From assembly GCA_900544305.1 (NCBI GenBank), contig UQUV01000048.1, forward strand, positions 1 to 20,965: 20,965 nt of DNA, given 5' to 3'. The DNA is from an uncultured Porphyromonadaceae bacterium (lineage in GTDB: Bacteria; Bacteroidota; Bacteroidia; Bacteroidales; Muribaculaceae). Shown here piece after piece: positions 14,340 to 20,965 of the stretch; positions within the stretch are counted from its first letter, which is position 1, and each line of letters opens with the position of its first letter. The notes under the pieces are model-generated. The model searched no databases. It saw only the letters and a program-made list of their open reading frames with translations, and was not told the DNA's origin. Position numbers and translations under genes: made by a program.

Positions 14340-16086
14340 TTATTGTAGCAAAATGCTTTGTGTATTTATTTTGTCTGGGATATATACACATGATTCTTTG
14401 CTTAACTTTTTAAGAAATGTTTTTACATCAGAAGGTATTTTTGTATAGTTCAATATATTTTTATCTGCAATGATTATTGTATGGCTTTTTGCTCTACTTG
14501 TAGCAACATTGAATAATCTCGATTCAAGACTTCTATTTAATGAAGTATTGGGAATGAATAAAATTGTTATATCAGAAGTTAGTCCTTGGACTCTTGCTAT
14601 TGTTTCTATTATAACTTTGTTTCCAAGATTTAGTCTAAGGGCTATTGCTTTCTGAAGGCTTCTTGTTGTCTTACGCAAACATGTTAAGACGGCTATGTCT
14701 GTTTTGGGTTGTTCTTTTAATATGGTGTATACAAAATAAGTAGCCATGTCGATTGCATATTTGGGTGAGGCATTTCCAATTTCCATATCTGTTAACACCA
14801 AAGTTGGCCCCCCCTTCATATGTAAAATTTTTGAAAAAGCATTCAGTTTATACGGTTTTTCTTTTGATTTAGAGACAAGATTCCCATTATAAAATATCCC
14901 TGTGTAGTTTGCACTTCTTTGTGTAAGCCTAAAAGTTGTTGTGAGTTGATAAGTTGGATATATGCGCTTTGTTGTCAATGTTTGAAGTCCATTTTTAAAA
15001 TCCTCAAAAGAGTTTGATTTAATTCATCTTCATTAAGTGATAGAATTGGACCAAGTTGTGCGGTATCTCCTACCCATAATTGTTTTTTCCCAATTTTGTT
15101 GGATGCTGCAAACATTGCAAGCAATGCTTGACTTGCTTCGTCCATTATAACAACATCAAAAACATTTTCATTCGTTAAATTAGCAGCAAAATTGCTTGTG
15201 ATATAATATGTAGCCATCACTAAAGCTCCATTTATAGGTAATAGTTGTTTAAGTGGCATTAGTTGTGGTAATTCTTTTTGTTCATCTATTGTTAAGTTTG
15301 ATTTATATAAATTTCCATGTTCTAATAATTCTGATGAGGCTTTCTTTGATGCTACTTCCATTAAAGCTTTATTTGTCAATGCTGTTATAAGGACTGATTT
15401 ATTTTCAGAACACAATTTTGCACACAATTCTGCGATAATTTGTGTTTTCCCTGTTCCAGGGGGGCTTGCAATATTGTGATATCTGATGAATTAATCTGAT
15501 TATAGAAAAACGTAGATGGTTGTCCAGTTTTAATTAGAATGGGTGGATTTGTAATTGGAGAATAGTTATAATCAATCACATCACTTACTGCAAAACTAAA
15601 AGAATCCTGCATTAATCGATAAAGATTGACAAGATAATCAATTGGAGGAATATTGGGGCCAAAGACTATAAGTGCACCTGGAGCTTGAGATATGTATTGA
15701 GCAAAATCTATGTCAATACCTCTAAATCCCAATAATACAAAACCTTCCTCATTTGATTGAACGTGCCAGATACAGACTGCTTCTGTACCTTTTAAACGAC
15801 TTTTAAAAAGGTCTTCATATGTTAGATCACCCCATAAGCGATAATCTTGCATTTTAGATGGTAGATACATAGCTTGGATATATTCTCCTTTTCGGGGGAA
15901 TGATCTGGTTACACGAAATTTGACTATCATTTCTCCGTTTTCAAACTTTATAAATTGCCCTAAAAATAATTCTTCCATTTCATTAAGAAGGTATAGGGCC
16001 TTAGCAGAGAACTTCTTGTCGAATTCCTCTGTTTCAGCTATGAGCTCCATCTTCAGGAACCTTTGATGTTTTTCTCGATTGTTCAT
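14340..16086 (-). pseudogene. SF1 (UPF1/Dna2-like) helicase gene with two frameshifts
   Basis: Three overlapping reading frames together make one helicase. The frame from ATG 16086 runs through an N-terminal domain of about 205 residues that I do not recognise, into the Walker A region. There a C6 run (15459-15464) puts APPGTGKT out of frame; one more C restores it. The next frame carries DEASQ (Walker B, about 15130) and GDTAQLGPI (about 15045-15070). It is lost near 15006-15009, where one extra T restores the third frame with FRLTQRSANY, TIARVQGLTSDI (motif V) and NVATSRAK (motif VI). Adding both bases gives one 582-residue frame. Its ATG overlaps the stop of the upstream gene (TAATG). It may be a decayed gene, a switchable tract or a sequencing artefact. 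No nuclease domain is seen. Confidence 0.8.
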
Positions 16087-19000
16087 TATTCAGGCAAGGC
16101 AAAAGACGATGTGGCAATTGGCAGTTCATCACTAGATTGTTCGTGAGTCATAAATCTCTCCCATTGATTAATAGTAGGATGAATATAGTTATCAAAATCA
16201 AACTGTATACCCTTGAAATAAGCAAATACATGAGCAAGTTCTTGGGTATGTTTGAAATCATCAATATTTTCAGAGGAAAACTTTATTGATATTCTTTCTT
16301 TGGATTTCAATATTTCACGGAGACTTATTGTTCCAACTCCATTACTTGTTACTACTGCGAACATTGCATTTGGTTTCATAAGTTGATTCCAATCACTTGG
16401 TGATAGACATGTGCTTCGTTGGCTTTTATTGCTTCTGATTACAAGTGGATATTCTATTCCATTCTTTTCAACTCCATCAATACATGTCCAACCATCCCAT
16501 CTTTTCTTAGTAATATTAAATCCATCGTTGGATAGTTTCTCGAGTATACATTCTTTCGCTTCTTCAAGAGCATGTCTCATTTCTGATTGGGTGAGTCCTC
16601 CCCAAGGAGCATTTTCTCCACTCATAATTGGATTTTTATGATTTCCTATTGTTATCTCATTAAAATCTTCAATAAATGAAGTATCATATCCCTTTTGCTT
16701 AATATATTCCTTAAGTTCTGATATGTCATTCATCTGAAGAATTGTCAAGAATATTGTTCGAACTTTTTTCGGAAAGTTTAGTATTTCCATAATAGTTTCA
16801 TGTAAAAGTTCTTGGTTTGCCAAGCCAAATTGGCCCACAAAATAAAATTTATTCTCTTTCGAAAAAGTTGTTTTTGAAAATCCTTGGAGACCATAATAGA
16901 TAACGATTGAATCAACTTGATAGAATTCTAAGCTTTCAATAGCATTATACATTTTGCTTCTTTCCTCTCTCCAAGTTTCCTCTGTAAAAGAATCGCCTAC
17001 AGCAACAGATGTGAAAAAACTTACTTTGCGAATTAAACTTTCATTTATTTCAAGAATACGTTGTGCATTTTCTATACCATCTACATGATAATTATCAATT
17101 ATGTTGACTCCCAGAGCATTCATGAATGATGCAAATCTTTCATTTTCCAAATGTTTTCCATGAAAAACTTGATTGTCAATATCAACTCCTGACAAACGTG
17201 AAGAAAGTAAAAACAAGGAACTAGGGTATTCAAAAGTACCTTCCTTTGAAAGGATTTTATGAGATTTTCCCCATTGTTTTGTTAATGTGAAATCAGATCC
17301 TTCTTCTGAAAAATCAAAAGTATCAGCAATTTGCTCATAAATTCGATTGATTTTTTCTTTATTGGCTGAAATTTGTTCCTTGGCTTCATCTTGTGATATA
17401 CGAGATAAAACAATGAGATATTCAGTCAATGAAAGAGATTTTTTGAATGGTAATCTACTTGCCCATTCATTTGTTAACGTTCCCTCAATCTTCAAAACGG
17501 GGAAATAGGCTCCAAATGTTTTTATGTTGTAGTCACTATTGATTAATAATTTGTCGACATAATGCAATTCTCCATCAGATGCAGGTATTACTTTCAGTGA
17601 TTTCACGAACCATTCTATAAACGATTTGCCAAGGTAAGTTCTGAGTGGAGCGTCTTTCCCATATGGATATCCACTCCAATCATATCCAGTCGTTCCATAA
17701 ATAGACTCGTCATAAATTGGAATTGTTGAGGAGAAAATTCTACCCCAAAAATGTGTATAAAATTCATGCGTTCGATTAGATGGATGATTTGTTAGCATAG
17801 GTGATGACATTGCATAAATACATATTCCACCTGCGCATCCAAGATGAAATTTACGGCCATCATAAGCCTCATTATATTCGTGTATTTTGGCTTTTCGGAC
17901 ACATTCCTTAATTGACGGCATTTGCATAACCCAAGAATCTTCACTATATTTAATAAGAGAGAGTTTGATGTCATCATTGCATCCAAGTTTTTTAAAAAAG
18001 AGAGACCATTCTGCATATTCAGACTCGTTTTCTGGATATTCTTCAGATACAAAAATATCATCAAAGTATGTGTCTTGGATTTTACAAACAGGATTGTAAC
18101 AGTTAGAGAGGTATAACTCTGAAGCATTTTTTAAAGTCCCGTTAGTTGTCAAGACTTTAATGTTGCTCAAATATATGCTACTAATATTCGTAAATACATT
18201 TTCTTTTTTGTTTGTCTCAAAAATGAAACGTAGTATATCTATTGCATTTTCTTTATTAATATAGCCATTTTTACATAGTACTTTTTCAATAACTGAAAGA
18301 TTAGACATTTCTTGTACGCCTAACTCAGCAAACCAATTTGTCATTTCATCACTTAATAGACTTGTAAGGCTTTTACGAATGATTTTAGCATCTGCAGAAA
18401 TGTCAGGGTTTTCATCTGAATAATTGGAAGGGAAGAATGAATTCTTTGGCTCTATTAGGTTATTTTTTTCACTCGGAAGTATTTTGGAGTATGATACCAT
18501 TCTTTTGAAATCATTGTTCTGATTTTGAGCAAAATTTTTTAGCCAATTCAGAAAAATTATTGATTCCTCGTCTGATAATCTTTTTAAATATCTGTCAGCA
18601 TTTTCCAAAATAGTATAAGCGTGATTAATGTTAACGTTTGCTATACCATATACTTGTTGTAATGCTTGCCCAACTTCAGAAGAAACTAAAGAGCGAGATG
18701 ATACATTTGGGGATATTTCTGCTTTTGTGAAAATGTTAAATATTTTATTGGGAATAGCTGTGTTTAATCCGATATTGTCTACTAATGCGTTTTTGAGCAG
18801 TATCTTTTTATGTTTGATTGTTTTTACAAATGAAATAGTTTCTAATGCATTTGTAAGTGATTTTGCATAAGCTTCGGAAAGCTCATCATCATTTTGTATG
18901 CAAATTGGAAGTACTTTATACCATCCTGAGTATTTTGTTGCTACATAATTAGCAATCCAATTTAAGTAGTTACCAGGTATTTGAGCAAATATGAATTCAT

Positions 19001-19364
19001 TCCATGCGCAGTCTTTGACTATTTGTTGACGGCCAGCATCTGTAATAAAGTTTGCATTGACAATAAAGTTCAATCCAAAAGAAAAAGAAGTAGGGAGGTA
19101 TGTGTACATTACAGCATTCTGAATTGGAATGATGTTTTTATCTTTATCAAGTGCAATTGCAAAAGAAATTTCTACAGATTCAGATTCCTTGAGTTTTGTA
19201 GGTGTTTTATTATCATGTATGAGGGATTCTTTTATCTCTGGTGTCAATTTAACGTCGGTTGAGTGTATAAGCCAATTGCTTTGTATTTCTCCATTTTTTG
19301 AAAGTTGGAGGATTTCATTATCTTGTTGTTTGGATAGGCATAATATTTCTGGTTCATCCGACAT
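16086..19364 (-). CDS. Large protein resembling sacsin/NO VEIN-type ATPases, 5' end displaced by an IS
   Basis: A 1092-residue open frame without signal peptide or membrane segments. Its N-terminal part (ESVEISFAIALDKDKN, TYLPTSFSFGLNFIVNANF, then ITDAGRQQIVKDCAWNEFIF) resembles the segment after the GHKL/HSP90-like ATPase domain in large bacterial sacsin-like proteins. Residues about 936-1005 resemble the NO VEIN C-terminal (DUF3883) domain, with LVIRSNKS where family members usually have an EVK-type motif. The first five codons (MSDEP) come from the end of an ISL3 element, so the ATG at 19364 is not original. The native frame continues on the other side of the IS at 20669-20915. It is translationally coupled to the helicase. 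Strong A+T bias suggests transfer. The family call is a motif-level judgement. Confidence 0.6.
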   Translation of the reverse strand: MSDEPEILCLSKQQDNEILQLSKNGEIQSNWLIHSTDVKLTPEIKESLIHDNKTPTKLKESESVEISFAIALDKDKNIIPIQNAVMYTYLPTSFSFGLNFIVNANFITDAGRQQIVKDCAWNEFIFAQIPGNYLNWIANYVATKYSGWYKVLPICIQNDDELSEAYAKSLTNALETISFVKTIKHKKILLKNALVDNIGLNTAIPNKIFNIFTKAEISPNVSSRSLVSSEVGQALQQVYGIANVNINHAYTILENADRYLKRLSDEESIIFLNWLKNFAQNQNNDFKRMVSYSKILPSEKNNLIEPKNSFFPSNYSDENPDISADAKIIRKSLTSLLSDEMTNWFAELGVQEMSNLSVIEKVLCKNGYINKENAIDILRFIFETNKKENVFTNISSIYLSNIKVLTTNGTLKNASELYLSNCYNPVCKIQDTYFDDIFVSEEYPENESEYAEWSLFFKKLGCNDDIKLSLIKYSEDSWVMQMPSIKECVRKAKIHEYNEAYDGRKFHLGCAGGICIYAMSSPMLTNHPSNRTHEFYTHFWGRIFSSTIPIYDESIYGTTGYDWSGYPYGKDAPLRTYLGKSFIEWFVKSLKVIPASDGELHYVDKLLINSDYNIKTFGAYFPVLKIEGTLTNEWASRLPFKKSLSLTEYLIVLSRISQDEAKEQISANKEKINRIYEQIADTFDFSEEGSDFTLTKQWGKSHKILSKEGTFEYPSSLFLLSSRLSGVDIDNQVFHGKHLENERFASFMNALGVNIIDNYHVDGIENAQRILEINESLIRKVSFFTSVAVGDSFTEETWREERSKMYNAIESLEFYQVDSIVIYYGLQGFSKTTFSKENKFYFVGQFGLANQELLHETIMEILNFPKKVRTIFLTILQMNDISELKEYIKQKGYDTSFIEDFNEITIGNHKNPIMSGENAPWGGLTQSEMRHALEEAKECILEKLSNDGFNITKKRWDGWTCIDGVEKNGIEYPLVIRSNKSQRSTCLSPSDWNQLMKPNAMFAVVTSNGVGTISLREILKSKERISIKFSSENIDDFKHTQELAHVFAYFKGIQFDFDNYIHPTINQWERFMTHEQSSDELPIATSSFALPE
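19343..19350. repeat. Left copy of the 8-bp target-site duplication
   Basis: ATATTTCT directly abuts the left end of the IS and is repeated identically at 20669-20676 on the other side. Eight bases is the usual duplication of ISL3-family elements. Confidence 0.95.
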
Positions 19365-19374
19365 TTCGCGTGAT
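19351..19374. repeat. Left terminal inverted repeat of the ISL3 element
   Basis: 24 bp, exactly complementary to 20645-20668. On the minus strand it contains an ATG (19362-19364) that opens the truncated 1092-residue frame. Confidence 0.95.
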
Positions 19375-19432
19375 AGTTGTTAATTAACGAAGAAAACCGC
19401 TGAACAAATTGTATATTTGAATCACCACAAAC

Positions 19433-19440
19433 AAATGTAC
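19433..19440 (-). promoter_or_regulatory. Possible outward-facing -7 element inside the IS
   Basis: On the minus strand TACATTTG matches TAnnTTTG and points out of the left IS end toward the truncated gene at 19364, about 70 bases away. No -33 element is visible at the usual spacing, so this is a weak candidate. Confidence 0.25.
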
Positions 19441-19444
19441 AGCA

Positions 19445-20665
19445 ATGAACAGCAGTTTTCTATATCATGCTTGGGGGTTATATAACCACAAATGCACTCG
19501 TGAGGAATACAAAGGTAATACAATTATCTTACATATTGAAGCAAAAGAGCGGAAGAAAGACTGTCCTAAGTGCGGGCATCGCCAATTGGTCAAGAACGGT
19601 TTTCGAGTTCGTGACTTTATAGGACTCCCGATAGGCGGCAAAAAGGTGATAATCCGCATGAAAGTCCAACGCTATAAGTGCAAGAATCAGGATTGTGATT
19701 ATGACCGTCAGGAGAGCATACCCTTTGCCACGGGTAGTTGCGGTTACACCCATCGTTTCGCAAAATATGTAGTCGACCTGTTAAGGAGCATGACCTTGAA
19801 AGACGCAGCCAATCTCCTGGGCGTATCCTGGGATACCGTCAAGGATATCCATACGCGTCATCTTGAATACCATTACGCGCCTCCTTCCCTTGAAGGAGTA
19901 GACAGCATCGGCATAGATGAATTTGCGGTCAGGAAAGGACATGTGTACAAGACAATCGTGGTTGACCTGAAGAGTGGCCGTATTCTCTATGTCGGTAACG
20001 GCAAAGGAGCAGACGCCCTGGATGGCTTTTGGAAACGGATCAGAAGAAAAGGCGTTGACATCAAGTATATTGCAACAGATCTCTCCGCCGCCTTCATCTC
20101 CTCTGTATATGAAAATTGCCCGAATGCGGTGCACGTGTTTGACCATTTCCATGTGGTAAAGCTTATGAACGAGAAGCTGGATGAAATACGCAGGGTGCAA
20201 TACCACATGGAAAAAGACATCAACAAACGCAAGGTGTTGAAAGGTACGCGATACCTGTAACTGAGTAATGGGGCGGATATCTTCGACAAGGAGTATAAGA
20301 CACGGCTTGACAACGCGCTGGATATGAACAAGCCCCTGTCGCAGGCATACTACCTGAAAGAACAGCTCAGGGAAATCTGGATGCAGGTCAATAAGGACGA
20401 TGCCGAAAGGGTTATGTCGGATTGGGTAAAGCAAGCCCGGGAGAGCAAAGTGCCGCAATTGGTGAAGATGGCAGCTACGGTAACGGCACACAGGACAGGC
20501 ATACTCGCATGGTATGACTGCCATATATCGACCGGAAAGGTAGAAGGCATCAACAACAAGATAAAGGTCATGAAGAGAACGGCATATGGATTTAGGGATG
20601 AACGATACTTTGAATTGAGGCTATATGCACTGCATGATTGCCGCATCACGCGAAATGTCGGATGA
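19445..20665 (+). pseudogene. ISL3-family transposase with an internal stop codon
   Basis: A DDE transposase of about 406 codons. An N-terminal zinc finger (Cys40, Cys43, Cys79, Cys84) and an HTH-like region (LKDAANLLGVSWDTVKDIH, 118-136) are followed by the catalytic core with Asp158 in GIDEFAVRKG and Asp212 in ATDLSAAF. The C-terminal part has Glu367 in GKVEGINNKIK. At codon 272 (20258-20260) a TAA interrupts the frame between RYL and LSNGADIF. ISL3 proteins usually have a leucine here, and one base change from TTA would explain the stop. The reading frame is otherwise continuous. The first product ends before the third catalytic residue and should be inactive without readthrough. Confidence 0.9.
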
Positions 20666-20668
20666 ACC
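20645..20668. repeat. Right terminal inverted repeat of the ISL3 element
   Basis: 24 bp, exactly complementary to 19351-19374. It includes the last codons and stop of the transposase gene. Confidence 0.95.
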
Positions 20669-20915
20669 ATATTTCTTCCTGTTCATCCCAAAATGAGATA
20701 TTGAGGTTTGGCACTTTTAGAAATAAAAGGAAGCGAGTCTCATTCAAAAGTTTTTCAACTTTTCGTTTTAGTGATTGTTTGTTAGTGGTTTCAATATATG
20801 TAATTACATTGAAACCATTGGTGTTAATATTAGAAGGTACATCTGCTGGTATTGGAATGATTTGCCATGGCATTTTTACATTCTCATATTCTATTCCTTT
20901 TGTTGTGGCAATCAT
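20646..20915 (-). pseudogene. N-terminal fragment of the IS-interrupted sacsin/NO VEIN-like gene
   Basis: Host sequence is 20669-20915; the frame then runs into the IS and stops. The fragment (MIATTKGIEYENVKMPWQ, then KLLNETRFLLFLKVPNLNIS and FWDEQEEI) joins in frame to ILCLSKQQD of the 1092-residue frame when the IS and one duplication copy are removed, giving 1167 residues in total. The segment RFLLFL before NLNIS fits the position after the ATPase domain in sacsin-like proteins. The GHKL ATPase motifs should therefore lie further upstream, outside the window. The frame is closed just upstream by an in-frame TAG (20925-20927), so either translation starts at 20915 or another frameshift separates the ATPase domain. 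Confidence 0.75.
20669..20676. repeat. Right copy of the 8-bp target-site duplication
   Basis: ATATTTCT, identical to 19343-19350 and immediately outside the right inverted repeat of the IS. Confidence 0.95.
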
Positions 20916-20965
20916 TACTGTCCACTAAAAATCGCAAATAGTTCTTTGAAATAATTGAATTACAG

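Larger units (their letters stand above)
19351..20668 (+). mobile_element. ISL3-family insertion sequence, 1318 bp
   Basis: The element is bounded by perfect 24-bp terminal inverted repeats (19351-19374 and 20645-20668, outer ends GGTTCATCC) and an identical 8-bp duplication ATATTTCT on both sides. It carries one transposase gene on the plus strand, whose stop codon lies inside the right inverted repeat. Its base composition is clearly richer in G+C than the DNA around it (33 of 60 in line 19801 against 20 of 60 in line 18421). It interrupts the large minus-strand gene. The perfect duplication and repeats suggest a fairly recent insertion. Confidence 0.95.

Noticed and set aside
15385..15480. 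Programmed -1 ribosomal frameshift as the sole explanation of the helicase break
   Set aside because: A slip on the C run would work for the first break, but the second break at a T4 run has no good slippery site, so decay or sequencing error is simpler for the gene as a whole.
20638..20928. 96-residue plus-strand frame at the right end
   Set aside because: Overlaps the transposase end and inverted repeat and is antisense to the better-supported host gene fragment.
1..20965. CRISPR array, tRNA, rRNA or phage attachment site at the accessory-region border
   Set aside because: I looked for regularly spaced identical repeats, tRNA-like cloverleaves and repeats at the edges of the A+T-rich block and saw none; the only flanking duplication belongs to the IS.

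Overview
The window looks like a chromosomal segment of a Bacteroidales bacterium (phylum Bacteroidota). The evidence is several Bacteroidota-type protein families (DUF3332 lipoprotein, DUF4924, DUF3127, a FimB/Mfa2-like lipoprotein, a secreted protein with a Por-type C-terminal tail), promoters of the TTTG-N20-TAnnTTTG kind, and the absence of consistent Shine-Dalgarno sequences. I cannot name the genus.

Layout. 1-400 is non-coding, with an imperfect tandem repeat and the terminator of the next gene. On the minus strand, 401-943 encodes a DUF3332 lipoprotein with its own promoter, and 1107-4520 is a three-gene unit read cdsA -> purM -> mltF-like transglycosylase, whose probable 5' leader contains two copies of an 81-bp repeat. 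On the plus strand, 4851-9328 carries a hotdog thioesterase and dprA, then a promoter and crp/fnr regulator -> DUF4924 -> prfC, ended by a strong terminator. 9485-12434 is a tightly packed unit (Ntn-type amide hydrolase, DUF486 membrane protein, YcxB-like membrane protein, secreted protein). 12523-12909 is a DUF3127 OB-fold protein with an SSB-like acidic tip. 13070-13186 is a structured RNA leader or small RNA, and 13210-14172 is a FimB/Mfa2-like lipoprotein.

After about 14255 the DNA becomes markedly A+T rich and the strand switches. 14340-20965 is an accessory block read right to left: a very large protein resembling the sacsin/NO VEIN ATPase family, translationally coupled (TAATG) to an SF1 (UPF1/Dna2-like) helicase. 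I read it as a two-gene conflict/defence-type cassette in a broken state. The helicase has two single-base losses; restoring them gives one 582-residue frame, and one lies in a C6 run inside the Walker A motif. The large gene is split by an ISL3-family insertion sequence (19351-20668) with perfect 24-bp terminal inverted repeats and a perfect 8-bp target duplication. Removing the IS and one duplication copy restores an uninterrupted frame of 1167 residues from the ATG at 20915. The IS transposase itself carries an in-frame stop between its second and third catalytic acidic residues.

The housekeeping genes are assigned with confidence. The family assignment of the large accessory protein and any antiviral role are inferences.
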